Source: Erpobdella octoculata
Taxonomy: Eukaryota; Annelida; Clitellata; Hirudinida; Erpobdellidae
Direction of reading: 5' to 3'
Assembly (NCBI GenBank): GCA_963978895.1
Contig: OZ022245.1
Span: 19,298,414 to 19,362,413 of the forward strand
DNA length: 64,000 bases
Shown: one piece after another, positions 10,378 through 21,536 of the stretch
Numbering within the stretch: the stretch's first letter is position 1
Layout of the letters: each line of letters starts with the position of its first letter
The notes under the pieces: generated by a model
The model's database searches: none
What the model was told of the DNA's origin: nothing
What the model saw: the letters and a program-made list of their open reading frames with translations, nothing else
Made by a program: the position numbers and the translations under genes

Positions 10378-11500
10378 ACAAAATCCATATTTCGTTTTAG
10401 AAGTGTCCATTTCCAGCCTTTTGGGAGATCCACACTTCCTCTTCGGTCTTGAAGGCTTCTCTGGGGTGTTGACTTCAGCGACATCTGTGAGATCTTTTGC
10501 AGTGACATCTATTGATTTACTGGCTTTTTCCTTTGACGCATCCTGGACATCCTCGTACGATCCCTCTGGTAACTCGAATGAGTCACACAGCACATCCCAA
10601 GTTTCATTCATTTTACGATGTCTCAGTTGATTGGTGTGTCTACGAACAACCTTCTGATCAACTTGCACATCATAGACGGTTTGGCCAAGCTTCTTCTGTA
10701 CGGTTCCAGGTTGGCACGTAGGATGATTCGGTTCTTCATAACATCTCAGAAAAACGGGTTCGTCTTCAGTGAAAGTCATCCTGCGTGCTCCATGTTTCCT
10801 ATTAAAATCCACTTCCATCTTCTTGTTTTTTTTCCTCGAAATGAATTTCTTGTCCATCCGATAGCTGTAGGTCACTTAATGGAGTTCGTAACTGCTGCTG
10901 CATGAAGTTCTCTGCAGGCGACCTTTGACCTGGTGATGACGGACACGGTGTTGTTCGATATGTCAACAGGAACTTTTCCAGCACTTCTGTTGTCGCCCCT
11001 TCTCTTCTTAGATTTTGGCATGACCTTTTAAAGGTATCCACAAAACGCTCGGCTTGCCCATTACTTTGTGGGTGGTATGGTGGCATTCGAACATGCTGAA
11101 TTCCATTCTTCTGACGGTATCCTGCAAAGTCCTTTGACGTGAACTGCATTCCATTGTCCGACACGAGCATCTTGGGAAATCCATATCGGCTGAAAATCCT
11201 GGTTAGCTCTCTTATTGTCGCAGTGGCCGTTGTTGTCTTCATTTGCACAACCTCTGGCCACTTAGAATAGGTATCCACAACGATCATGAACATGCAACCT
11301 TTCATTGGTCCAGCGAAATCTATGTGAATCCTTTCAATATGACAATTCGGCATCGGCCATGATGTAAGTTCGTTCTTCACAGGCATCTTCGCAGCACTTT
11401 GACACGCACTGCAACTTTTGACACTGTCTTCTATATCCCGATTTATTTTTAACCAGTAGACACTTCTCCGAGCAAGCATTTTCATTCTTGTTGAACCAGG
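10378..11500 (-). pseudogene. Gypsy-2 integrase and pol C-terminus
   Basis: From 11485 downward: the zinc-binding tail SVKSCSACQSAA, then the integrase core with all three acidic residues visible in HIDFAGPMKG, VSDNGMQFTS and SNGQAERFVDTFKR. It continues into RTTPCPSSPGQRSPAE. A frame change near 10860 leads to the C-terminal frame (10375-10875) with FLRCYEEPNHPTCQPGTV and VVRRHTNQLRHRK and a Lys/Pro-rich tail ending at a stop. This is the retropepsin-type gypsy group often annotated as K02A2.6-like. Integrase alone is nearly intact but separated by a frameshift from its C-terminus. Confidence 0.85.
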
Positions 11501-11504
11501 ATGA

Positions 11505-11885
11505 CCTTCATGAAATATTTTCAGTACCTGGCTTGAAGCGCACGTGGGATTACAGCACGAGATCCCATGAAAATCACTCCATCACAGACTGATAAATTTG
11601 TTGTACGGCTGTGGAAGGCATGCAAGGTTGATCCAGCCTGGAAACTTGGCCATCTTCATGAAGCAATGGCTTCCATGACCACTTGTAACTCGGTATCCTG
11701 TTCGGTCATACCCTGAATGTCTCTTTTTGTTACCGGTAACTCACGTATGACATCGCGTTGAACTCCTGTTACGTCTTCTTCAATCTTGGCGATCACGACA
11801 TGTTTTTCACCAGCAAGTTTCTTTGACGCGATGAGACGGGATAAGGCGTCGGCCTGTTCAAAGATTTGTATGAACCATGCGCCTT
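11505..11885 (-). pseudogene. Gypsy-2 RNase H-integrase linker
   Basis: Minus-strand reading with frame changes shows EQADALSRLIASKK, then VTKRDIQGMTEQD and GVIFMGSRAVIP. 'ADALSRL' is the conserved end of the gypsy RNase H region, and the rest is the linker before the integrase zinc finger. It abuts the RT N-terminal piece at 11952 within 70 bp, so RT palm and RNase H (normally more than 1 kb) are deleted. Confidence 0.65.
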
Positions 11886-11951
11886 ATTACAGACGAGCGA
11901 AGACTTCTTCGGGAGTCCGTAGTGGGTGTCAATGCATCTCCAATGCCTCAT

Positions 11952-12910
11952 TCAGCCCGGCTTGAAATCAGCACAGATTCGGATATGCTTATTCTTCTTA
12001 GCCACCACGACAACTGGAGCTGCCAAATTGCTGTAGTCGACTTTCTTCAAAACTTCTTGCTGGACAAGATGTTCTAACTCTGCATTCACAGCCTCTTCTT
12101 GTGCGAATGAAATCTTCTGTCTACAGAAGGTTGGACGTGTTCCCTGCTTGACCACCAGCTGTGCCATGTCTTTGCAACGTCCCAGCTTTTCTTGAAAACA
12201 TCAGAAAAACATTTTTCTAAGTCTCTTGATTTCCTTCACTCGGCTTCTGTTCAATTTTGCAGCAGATAGCGTCAAATGCTTCTTGAAAAGGTGGAAGTTG
12301 ATTCATCCACTCGATGCCCAGCAGTTCTTCAAAATGTTCAGCCACAAAGCAGCGACCATGGCCTGAATATCCCTTGCAGGAGAACTCTACGTCGAATTGA
12401 CCCATGACTTGAATCGGTGTCCCATTTGCAGCACCCAGAGATGTCGACGATTCATTGAGAAGCGGAGACCCGATTCTTCGCCACACTTCCTTGCTGATCA
12501 CAGTCACATCTGCACCAGAGTCCAGCTGCATTTTCACCTCTGTTTTACTAAAGTTGACCATAGTGAACCTCCGATTTTCCATTATTTTGTCTTCAACCTT
12601 CTTCACTCTAGTTTGTATCTTTCGTTGATTATAACCAGAGTCGTTTAGATTTTTCGGGCAGTCTTTTCTAAAATGAATTTTAGATCCGCAGATGAAACAT
12701 GCACCACGTGAAGAACTTTAGCCCATCTCTTTGCTAGGGAGATCACGGTTGTTCTTCTTCAACTGCAGCGACGATTGGCGTTGGCCTTGACACAACGTTG
12801 GAATCGACCTGTGATTATGTCACACTCTCTTGTCAAATCTTCCAGCGTGCAGGCATCATGCATTTCTAATCTTCGTAACAGCCTGGAGCAAATGTCAGCG
12901 TAATAGTAAC
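11952..12910 (-). pseudogene. Gypsy-2 gag end, zinc knuckle, protease and RT start
   Basis: From 12900 downward: gag end (SRLLRRLEMHDACTLEDL), a zinc knuckle (CFICGSKIHFRKDC), protease with KMQLDSGADVTVISKEVW (active site D-S-G), GIEWMNQLPPF, and after a frame change the RT start VKQGTRPTFCRQ, LVQQEVLKKVDYSNLAAPVV and KHIRICADFKPG. The RT catalytic YxDD region never appears. Same domain order as gypsy elements in general. Dead. Confidence 0.85.
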
Positions 12911-13029
12911 TGAATAATAAATTCAGTTAAATAATACAAAAATAATTAATAACTGAAAAAAATTAATTAAATTAATTAATAGATTTATTTTTTATCTACC
13001 TTGGACTGCAGGGAAAAGAAGCAAGCTCA

Positions 13030-13375
13030 CCGCTCACATACACCTCAACCGAAACCGTAATGAAACATTTCATGATTGGTTGGGTATCCATCTGTGGTGT
13101 ACCTTGAACAATCACAACCGATCGAGGTAGCCCATTCTTATCTCACCTTTTTCATCAAATGGGAAGCTGTTAGGCATTTATCACATCAGAACCACAGCTT
13201 ATCACCCTGCAGCAAACGGAATGGTCAAACGCTTTCATCGGCAACTCAAATCATCTTTGCTTTACACAAGAACCAAATAAATCTTACATTTCAAAAGATT
13301 TGCCCGCGGACCAAAAATGGCCCGACAAGCCCTTGGATTCGGTCAGCCCTTGGGCATTCAACAAATTATTAAGGA
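13030..13375 (+). pseudogene. Gypsy integrase fragment
   Basis: Frames switching on the plus strand give ETVMKHFMIGWVS, ITTDRGSPFLSHLF (core Asp) and HIRTTAYHPAANGMVKRFHR with K in place of the usual E next to RFHR, then RQALGFGQPLGI. These match a gypsy integrase core different from gypsy-2. It is short and frameshifted, with no LTR in sight. Confidence 0.65.
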
Positions 13376-13394
13376 ATGTAATTATTAATTAATT

Positions 13395-13652
13395 TTTAAT
13401 CTTCAAGTTGTGCGGCTTACAATCCGTCACTAGCTAATTTAATAGCTATCGAAGATATATGTTTTGTAATATATATTATAAGGAAACATAGCGTTGATAT
13501 GTTTTTACGAGCCACATATATCAGAAACTTGGATGGCTTACAATCCACCACGAAATAATGCAAATATAAATGTCTCAACTTCAGACTCGGATCGGCAACA
13601 CCGCCTCGCATCATGCCAACTACCTTACCATCTGCGCCACTACCACCGCCAT
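13395..13652 (-). repeat. tRNA-like repeat with 115-bp companion (second copy)
   Basis: 13405-13525 matches 2203-2325, and 13570-13650 matches the tRNA-like unit at 2025-2105 but lacks its box-B-like GTGGGTTCGAGTC region, so this copy is internally deleted. The companion block precedes the tRNA-like unit here and follows it at 2 kb. Confidence 0.6.
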
Positions 13653-14315
13653 ATATATATATAATGTGTTTTTAAAAAACTTCGAATTTTGCTTCACTTG
13701 TTTTTTCTCCCAAAAACTTGATGACCGGAGAGAGGTGACATACCTAAGCATTTGAGTGAGCATAAAAGCATTTTCAGTTGTCTGCTGTGACTCTATGAAC
13801 AAGGCTATTGCTATCAAAATCTGCTGTAAAATGTAATTAATATTGATGAACAAAGAAAACTAAAACCATTTCTTTCCGAAAAAGTTAGTCCAATATGAAT
13901 ACACTGAATCCTCTTTCTGGCTCCATCATGATGTCGCGCGGGGTAGCTTTTCCGCCTTCTTAGCTACGCCTCTGGACACACTAATGCAAGTATCTACTGA
14001 ATTTTTATTAATCGTATTTAGGCTAATTGTTCATGTCTTTTTTTGTCAATCTAAACAAGCTAAAATTTTACATTGAGGTAATTCTAATATCGTTACTTGA
14101 TAATAGCTTACAGCTCTTTATACTAAGTGTTTTAAAACTCAAATATCTATATATGTAATATATATCAAAGTATCATATCGTGGATCTTTTTTCTTTTTAT
14201 CAATTTTATCCGGGCTTGGACTGGCCGCAAAAGCCCTGTAATATCCTATAGTCATTTTTTTATGTTCGCTTGAATTATTACGAAAATAACCTGATTACTA
14301 GCCACTAAAAAAAAC
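13653..14315. other. Non-coding; hAT-like terminal motif
   Basis: AT-rich, no coding signature. GTAGCTTTTCCGCC and CTTAGCTACGCCTCTG at 13943-13973 resemble a hAT-type terminus ending in CTCTG, but no partner end was found. Confidence 0.4.
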
Positions 14316-14323
14316 ACGGAAGT

Positions 14324-15630
14324 CAGGGACGTAAATTCAGCATTTTCCAGGGGGGGAAAAATTTTCCCGCCATTATATAACTTACTGACAGGGTTACCCG
14401 CTGTTCGTTTTTGCCAATGAAACGTCAAAGAAATAACAAATTTTTTTGTAATTTTTCAATATTTTCTCATCAATGAAGTTACCTGTATGCCAAATGTTGT
14501 TAAAATTGCTCCTGCGGCTTGGATGTGATAAACGAATGCTCTCACACACACATTACCTTTTACATTTATATAAATACGTAGGTACAAGCAGAGAGGGATA
14601 GAGAAATGCATCCCCCATCAGAGTATCAATTGAAATTTTTTGGGTATAATACCTTGTTTTTGAAAAACGATCGCAGCTTTTTTGGGAGCAGAAATTGGAA
14701 GTCTTTAAATTTTTTATGAAAAATACTTACGACTACCCCTTACCGGTTATCAGCTTTTTGGAAGAGAATATAAAAAATTTTTTGAAGTGAATCCCCCACC
14801 AGAAAATTCTGGATTCGTCACGCGCCACTGGGTATAAAAGGGATGAATGATTTAATCATATTGCAGTAAAACAAGTAAAGGAAAAACGAGTTTTTCAACA
14901 CAAACTTTGATTTCAAATACATTCAATTTAGAAATGCAAAAGATGTTCAATTTTTTTTTTAAATTGAATCATGTATTTTCATCAAATATAAAGCTATGCT
15001 GAAAGTTTCAACTTCCTAGCTAGTCAAAATGCTGGTTAAATTTCACTTGCAAGATTTGCGTACAGAGAAAGACACAAAAAAACAGAGATTGTAACCTAAA
15101 TAAAAGTTTGTAAAAAAGATGTCCAAAATGGGGTGGGTATAATTTTGTTTTATTTTTGTGTAATAAAGAATAACTTTGATGTAGACAGCTGTGATGAAAT
15201 CAACATTGTATCAATACCACTAATATGGTAAAATTCAACGAGTTCGCTGATTGTATTTTGGCACATAAAACAGCTAATCTTTGGACCAACACTGATACAC
15301 AAATTATTACTGTGCAGTTATTGGTAAATCTAGCATCGAGCTAAGATATAAAATTGTCTCCAATACGCATTGAATCATCACGAGGTTATGTAAAGTTAAA
15401 ATTAACATATTATATAGTAAACTCTAAGTAAAAAAAAATTTAATTTTGGAAATCAAGGGGGGCAAATTGTCTATACACGCCAGAAGGATTCCAATACGCA
15501 TTGCATCATCACTAGGTTAAGTAAAGTTAAAATTAAATAAATATATAGTAAACTCTAGGTAAAAAAATTCAAATTTTGAAAATCAGGGGGGGCAAATGCC
15601 CCCCTCTGCCCCCCCCAATTTACGTCTTTG
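14324..15630. mobile_element. Non-autonomous hAT-like element with perfect 8-bp TSD
   Basis: Starts CAGGGACGTAAATTC; ends ...AATTTACGTCTTTG, whose inverse is CAAAGACGTAAATT, giving terminal inverted repeats. It is flanked on both sides by ACGGAAGT (14316-14323 and 15631-15638). Length 1307 bp. Interior is AT-rich, with a 130-bp tandem duplication near the right end (15360-15470 and 15488-15595, each ending in a G-run plus CAAAT). No transposase recognised. CAGGGACGT-type ends recur at 54233 and 60095. Confidence 0.8.
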
Positions 15631-15737
15631 ACGGAAGTTTTTAATCTAGAAATTTTTTGAGTCTAACTATAACAAAATGTAAAATTTAGTGTTTAACTGT
15701 TCAAACAACAGATAAAGTCTTTGACGCATTAAAGAAA

Positions 15738-17424
15738 AAATGTTACTGGCCTCCATGTTGCTCTCCCACGGAACAGTCAACTCGATAAGAAGAATTGTCT
15801 TGGAATTATTACTGGAAAGCACTTTTCAGCTTTCAGATCAGCAGAAACCCTTCAGTCGTTAGCTGGAAGATGTTTTCTCCCTAGGTGAGGGTTTTTTGGG
15901 TGAATCAGCTGCGACAAACCCTCTCTCAAAAAGTAAATCCTCTTTCTTGGCTCCACTTCCATCGAGTTTGCTTTTCGGCATGCCTCTTTGAAAAAAACCA
16001 ACAGCTTTTGGAAAACGAGGTTGTGGCGCCACACGTGTATCTCCCATAAGAAAGGGAGTAAGGACAAGAAGAAAGAATATGAATCAATGACTGCGACTGA
16101 CCGCAGCGCTGGCACTCGTCGTTCTCAATTAACTTCCATTTTTTAAATTGTTGGAAGTTGATCAGCGATCATACATCGATCTAATGAGGAACAATAGCCG
16201 CAATGGAGCATAGCGCCATATATCTTCCCATGATAGAGACCGCTGGAATATCTCCTCCCACATGGTCCACGCCTTGCTGTGACAATTGTGCACTCTTCAC
16301 TACTCTCTCACTATCGACTGCTTGACGTCTGTCCTGAACAATTAAGTCAGATTTATCTTGAGCGTTTGCCTTGGACCACCATACATGGTATTTCCATCCA
16401 ACACCGTGTCGCCCCAATTGAACTGTTCCAGTTCTTTCAGTCCATTGAAAAGAAACCGTGGCATTATCTATTTCAACTCCAGCATTTCATTTGGTTCCGG
16501 AGATTAAAGTTGGTTTTTTCTTAGCGTCTCTCTGATTTGTTGAATTATCAAGATGCATCTGAGTTCTCCGTTTGTTGATCTTGAAATCTTCAATGAAACA
16601 CCGCAATGAAAATCTCAGCTTAACGGTTCTGCCGTAAAGAGCAACAGACATCAATCCCGGAAACAGACCCAACCACTTGCGTGTAAAACGAGCTATCTTT
16701 TTTCTAAGTTCTCCACAACTTGTAAACCAATGTCATAGACCGTCAGTGGCCAGATCATTTTTGGCACTAAAACAAATTACAAAATCCACACTTTGAAACT
16801 GCTCTGAAACGGAGCAGCATTAATACTTTCCATGGAAACAGTTGCCATCCGGAGAATAAAAACACCTTGATCGACGTCATTGAGGGATTTACAGTACCAT
16901 CTCACGAGACTTTTCACAGGTTCGTCGCTCACTGTTGGAATCTCGTTACCATCAACAGAGAAAACGGTATATTTGTCAATTTTACCACAACGCAGGGAGA
17001 AACTTCTCGATTTAGATGTAATAAAACTTATTCTGCATAATTTGAGTAAATCGCTGAAGACATCGAGAGTTCGTCTCACTTATTCAAAATAATTGTTGTG
17101 TCGTCCATGAAAGCTCTCAGAGGTGGCATGAAAATACCTCGGCCAACATAAACATCTTCTACCCTCGCACCAACTAAATTCAGAAGTAGCTTCATTGCTA
17201 GCACGAACAATATTTGAGAAATAGAGCACCCCATAGCCATACCGACCTGAAGACGAAACCAATCGGTTGAACACGTTTTTGGCAATAATCTCAGGTGAAA
17301 ATCCCGAAAATACTGTCGTAGAATATCTATAACGAACTCTGGAACATGTTACATCGTCAAAGCTCTCCAAATCAGCTGGTGACGAACCGCTCAATATGCA
17401 TTCGCAAGATCGAGCCAAACGATG
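15738..17424 (-). pseudogene. RLE-type LINE, copy 1 (RT to endonuclease)
   Basis: Degraded copy of the element whose ORF is open at 19840-21528. Minus-strand pieces in changing frames include the RT motif QVGMAMGCSISQILFVLAMK and catalytic FMDD (17076-17285), VSDEPVKSLVRWYCKSLND (16777-17079), WWSKANAQDKSDLIV and finally the NMEAS endonuclease segment, where it is cut off at about 15738. It extends further 5' than copy 2, adding most of the RT palm. The 5' end at 17424 sits against (TATG)n. Confidence 0.8.
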
Positions 17425-17492
17425 TGCAAACTCAGTCGTGTATGTATGTATGTATGTATGTATGTATGTATGTATGTATGTATGTATGTATG
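17425..17492. repeat. (TATG)n microsatellite, left half
   Basis: Tetranucleotide array interrupted at 17493 by the hAT-like element and resuming at 18431. Confidence 0.95.
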
Positions 17493-18430
17493 CAGTGTTG
17501 TTCGGTAACGAAGTAAAAGTAACGCGTTACATTACTTAAGTACATCAGACGTACTTTTGCCTGTAACGGAGTACAGATTATTTTCAGTACTTTTTACTTG
17601 TAACGAAGTAATATTTTCGGACTTACTCTTACTTCGTTACTTTTCCAGGACAAACCGTTACAAAGTACTGTAAAAAATTAATAAAACGACATAAAGTCTA
17701 AATCGATGTTGTATTAATTATCTATGATTATTAACGTATGCATTTTCAAACCCCATTTTACTTTTATGTTAGTAGTTAGTAGTATTGATGCTTGTGGGTG
17801 GAGCTAAGATTTTCGCGGTCATACTTGTTTTGGTGTATTGTTCGAGATTACCTACTATGGAATCTTGCAAAAGAGCGAACGTGAGCAGTGGTGGCGATGA
17901 TAGGCGCGTAGCAACAATGAACTTAATAAAGAACGCCCATGGCCATATTTAGTTAAAATGTTCAGATTTCTAAAACGTCCAGGTTCACATGCTTGCTGGG
18001 CAAACCTAAAGTAAAGTAATTATGTGTTCAGCATTCCACAATTCTCCGTCAAACTTGAAGAAACACGTGATACGCGTGCATCCAGCGCATGTATCGAAAT
18101 ACGAAAAATTGACAAAAAGGCACGTAAAAATAGAATTTTTTCATTAGTTTGCGTGTTACCAATTAGTTTATCAGTTTTATCAACGCAGTAGCGTTTGAAA
18201 GACGATGGAATTATGATAAAATAGAGTTAGATGATTGACGAATAACCATTACAAAAAGCGGCTTCAGTACTTTTACTTTAAAAGTAACTTTAAAGTGCTG
18301 TTACTTTTTACTTTTACTTTTACTTAAGTACATTTTTTAGCAAATACTTTTACTTTTACTTAAGTAACTTTTTGAGGCGTTACTTGTACTTTTACTTAAG
18401 TACTGAAACACAGTACTTTTTCCAACACTG
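17493..18430 (+). mobile_element. hAT-like element with BED zinc-finger remnant, nested in (TATG)n
   Basis: Begins CAGTGTTG and ends CAACACTG; sub-termini are rich in AAGTAA/TTACTT motifs as in many hAT elements. Flanks on both sides are TATGTATG, consistent with an 8-bp TSD inside the microsatellite. Length 938 bp. Around 18040-18120 the plus strand reads SPSNLKKHVIRVHP, the second half of a BED zinc finger, so this is a deletion derivative of an autonomous hAT. Confidence 0.75.
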
Positions 18431-18513
18431 TATGTATGTATGTATGTATGAATGTATGTATGTATGTATGTATGTATGTATGTATGTATGTATGTATGTA
18501 TGTATGTATCTAT
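18431..18513. repeat. (TATG)n microsatellite, right half
   Basis: Continues the array interrupted by the hAT-like element and meets the 3' end of RLE LINE copy 3. Confidence 0.95.
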
Positions 18514-19497
18514 GTGAAAACTCTTCTTTGAGCAAGTTCGTCAGAGGTCTTCAGAGGAAGACCCTCCCAGCGTTTCGGCCTTTTTCCTGACGCTACCACG
18601 GGAGGGCGGGCCACGGCCGTTGATCAGACGGCCGTCCCCTGACAAAATTTGTGTATCACATGCCGTTTTCGACCAGAACCAGATAACCGGCAAATCTACA
18701 AAGTAACAGAACCAAGAAGTCATTTTTAAACCGTCAAGCAACTGTACCAAGATGAGAAACTGTCTTTCAAACGCCGGAACTTGAGCATGTAGTAACTGTA
18801 CTATCCACCAAACTGCCAGATTCCGAGACCAAAAGAAACATTCACCTTCGGAACTTCGAGCCATGCCACCACTTTCACCAAACGAGAAACACCACAAACC
18901 ATAATGGCAGGAAACAATGTTTCGATTATTTTCTAAACGCTAGCAACTTTCCTTCTATTGCAAACAACCGAAACTTTCGCCGGCAGCCATAACGCGACTT
19001 CGTCCCTGAACTTGTAAACAAAGGAGGAGCTAACACTGTCGTACGGAAGCCAGAAGTGGCTGTTTAAATGTATTATCTTCTTTTTCATTCCTTTGCATCC
19101 ATATCCAAAAAGAAGCTGTTTCTGCTCTTTCAGCTATTTTCTTGATAGCTTGAGATTTTTCCGACTCGACATTCCGAGAGCTACAAGCAATTTGACGAGT
19201 GAGCGACCGGCTAAATCCCTGGCGCCTACTTCAACTGGAAAAATCTCGACTCTATATCCCGCACGCTCCAAATCTTGGGCAAGGATTCTGTAACGTTCTT
19301 CTTTCAAGATATTCGAGGCTTCCATGTTGCTTTCTCATGGCACTGTTAGTTCGATGAACAGCAACATCTTGGCCAAACTGGAAAAAATGACAATGTTCGG
19401 TGTCAATCCGCTGCTGCGAACCAATTCCGGAAAGCAGTCTTCATCTTTTAAGTCTGCTGATATCCTCTAGTCATTTGCCGCATCAAGCAACGATTCT
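18514..19497 (-). pseudogene. RLE-type LINE, copy 3 (endonuclease and 3' UTR)
   Basis: Minus strand from 19490: remnants of the endonuclease domain, then MEASNILKEERYRILAQDLE and VEVGARDLAGRSLVKLL (19134-19325), which parallel residues 466-513 of copy 2. The rest down to 18514 is 3' UTR with a hairpin at 18613-18635 and purine-rich end. Sequence is clearly diverged from copies 1 and 2, so it is a different subfamily. Both ends meet (TATG)- or TG-type repeat. Confidence 0.7.
18613..18635 (-). other. 3' UTR hairpin of RLE LINE copy 3
   Basis: Two ACGGCCGT octamers separated by 7 nt can pair over 8 bp. It lies near the element's 3' end, between a GGGGG-like block and a GACAAAATTT-like block, in the same position as the hairpin at 19621-19639 of copy 2. 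Confidence 0.65.
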
Positions 19498-19514
19498 CTT
19501 TCGTATGTATGTGT
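19498..19514. repeat. Short TATG/TG repeat between two RLE LINE copies
   Basis: TTTCGTATGTATGTGTGTGTG separates the 5' end of copy 3 from the 3' end of copy 2. Confidence 0.7.
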
Positions 19515-19620
19515 GTGTGCACTCCTGAAGAGCTTTTCTGTGGAGGTCATTAGAAGAAAACCCCCCCTCGAGCAAACGTTTCAGCTCTTTAATTTCTTGA
19601 CGTTCTAAGGGGGGCGAGCC

Positions 19621-19639
19621 ACGTTCGACGGACGAACGT
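19621..19639 (-). other. 3' UTR hairpin of RLE LINE copy 2
   Basis: ACGTTCG and CGAACGT separated by 5 nt form a 7-bp stem, at the position equivalent to the hairpin of copy 3 but with a different sequence. Confidence 0.65.
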
Positions 19640-19839
19640 CCTCCGGCAGAAAATGTCTTTGTTCTTTTCCGACATCGAATTTCTATCGTTCCTTGCATCG
19701 TGGCAGATATTTATCATGCAAATAAACTCGCGACGTTAAAGAAATTCAGACTATTCAAGTGAAAAAACCTTCTACGACATAACGGCTTCGCTTTCGTAGC
19801 GGCACTTAATATCGCCACGTAAACAAAGACGAAGCAATT

Positions 19840-21528
19840 CTATTCTTGCGGAGCGGAGAGAGCGGCTTCTAAATTTGGAAAATCTTCTTTTTTCTCTCTT
19901 TGAGACCAAATCCAGAATGAAGCCGATTCTGCTGCTTCAGAAATCTGTTTAATTGCACGGGTCCGCTCTCTGTTAGACATTCCCAGGGCCTGCAGCAACT
20001 TTAGCAAAGATTTACCAACCAAACCGCGTGCTCCGACTTCAACAGCAAAAAGCTCAGCTCTTGCGCCATTTGCTTCCAAATCCAACACCAATTCTCTGTA
20101 TTTTTCTAATTTCATGATGTTACTGGCCTCCATGTTGCTTTCCCAAGGCACTGTCAACTCGATGAGAAGAAATGTCTTGGCCAGACTCGAAAAAACAACT
20201 ATGTCTGGCCTTTTTCCACTTTCCTTTATTGAAACTGGGAAGCACTTTTCCGTTTTCAGATCGGCAGAGACCCTCCAGTCGTTCGCCGCATGGAAAACAT
20301 TCTCTCCTTCCGTGAGGGTTCTCTTTGGGCGATTTAGCTGCGGCAATCCCTCTCTCAAAAAATAAATCCTCCTCCTAGGTTTCACCTCCATTGAGTTGGC
20401 TTTTCGGCAGGCCTCTTTTACAAATCCCAGCAGCTTTTGGAGGACAAGGTTGTGGCGCCACGTGTATCTACCATGAGAAAGGGAATAGGAGCAGGAGGAA
20501 AGAATATGAATCAATGACTGCGACTGACCGCAGAGCTGACACTCATCGTTCTCAATTAATTTCCATTTCTTTAAATTGCTGGCTGTTGGCAGCTGATCAT
20601 ACATCGATCTAATGAGGAACGATAGCCGCACTGGAGCATAGCGCCATATATCTTCCCATGACAGAGACCGCTGAACTGTCTCCTCCCATCTGGTCCAGTC
20701 GCCTTGCTGTGACAATTGTGCGCTCTTCGCAACTCTCTCGCTTTCTATCGCTTGCTTTCTGTCCTGAACAATCAAGTCTGATCTTTCCTGAGCGTTTGCC
20801 TTGGACCACCAGAGATGGTGGTTCCATTCAACACCATGCCGCCCCAACTGAGCTGCTCCGGTCCTTTCAGTCCACTGGAGAGAAACCGTGGCATTCTCTA
20901 TTTCAACTCTAGCATTCCATTTGGTTCCTGAGATTAAAGTTGGTTTTACCTCAGCGACTCTCTGATCCGTTGAATTATCGAGCATCATTTGAGTTCTCAG
21001 TTTGCTGATCTTGAAATCTTCAACAAAAGACCGCAATGGAAGTCTCAGCTTGGCTGTTTTGCCGTAGAGAGCCACAGACGTCAATCCCGGAGGCAGACCC
21101 AACCATTGACGTGTAAAACGAGCTATCTTTTTTTCTAGTTTCTCCACAACTTGCAGACCAACTTCATAGACTGTCAGAGGCCAAAGCAGTCTTGGCACTA
21201 AAACAAATTGCAAAATCCACACTTTGAACCTGCTCTGAAGCGGAGCAGAATTAATACTTTCCATGGAGACAGTTGCCATACGGAGAATAGAAGCACCCTG
21301 ATCAACATCATTCAGGGATTTACAGTACCATCTCCCGAGACTTTTCACTGGTTCGTCGCTCACTGTTGGAATCTTGTTACCATCAACAGAGAAAACGGTG
21401 TATTCGTCAATTTTACCGCGACGCAGGGAGAGACTTCTCGATTTGGATGCTTTAAAACTCATTCCGCACCATTTGAGTAGATCGCTGAAGACATCGAGTG
21501 TCCGTCTCATTGAAATACACTTATTCAA
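19840..21528 (-). CDS. RLE-type LINE polyprotein C-terminal half: RT end, zinc knuckle, restriction-like endonuclease
   Basis: 562 residues, open to its stop. Residues 1-75 are the RT after the catalytic motif (KSRSLSLRRGK, then IPTVSDEPVKSLGRWY). Residues 100-320 are the thumb and linker. A CCHC knuckle follows at C330, C333, H341, C346 (CQLCGQSQSLIHILSSC). The endonuclease shows the RPD at 440-442, E457 and K476-Y477 of the PD-(D/E)XK fold used by early-branching LINEs (R2/NeSL/R4 groups). Such enzymes cut specific targets. The start codon given is only the first Met after truncation; in the full element the frame runs upstream. Assignment to an exact clade is not possible by eye. Confidence 0.85.
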   Translation of the reverse strand: MNKCISMRRTLDVFSDLLKWCGMSFKASKSRSLSLRRGKIDEYTVFSVDGNKIPTVSDEPVKSLGRWYCKSLNDVDQGASILRMATVSMESINSAPLQSRFKVWILQFVLVPRLLWPLTVYEVGLQVVEKLEKKIARFTRQWLGLPPGLTSVALYGKTAKLRLPLRSFVEDFKISKLRTQMMLDNSTDQRVAEVKPTLISGTKWNARVEIENATVSLQWTERTGAAQLGRHGVEWNHHLWWSKANAQERSDLIVQDRKQAIESERVAKSAQLSQQGDWTRWEETVQRSLSWEDIWRYAPVRLSFLIRSMYDQLPTASNLKKWKLIENDECQLCGQSQSLIHILSSCSYSLSHGRYTWRHNLVLQKLLGFVKEACRKANSMEVKPRRRIYFLREGLPQLNRPKRTLTEGENVFHAANDWRVSADLKTEKCFPVSIKESGKRPDIVVFSSLAKTFLLIELTVPWESNMEASNIMKLEKYRELVLDLEANGARAELFAVEVGARGLVGKSLLKLLQALGMSNRERTRAIKQISEAAESASFWIWSQREKKEDFPNLEAALSAPQE

Positions 21529-21536
21529 AATAATTG

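Larger units (their letters stand above)
19515..21533 (-). mobile_element. RLE-type LINE, copy 2 (5' truncated)
   Basis: Contains the 562-codon ORF 19840-21528 plus about 325 bp of 3' UTR. The 5' truncation falls just after the RT FMDD motif, judged by alignment to copy 1 (both share the CTTATTCAAAATAATTG junction region). Bounded by (TATG)n on the 5' side and TATG/TG repeat on the 3' side. Confidence 0.85.
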
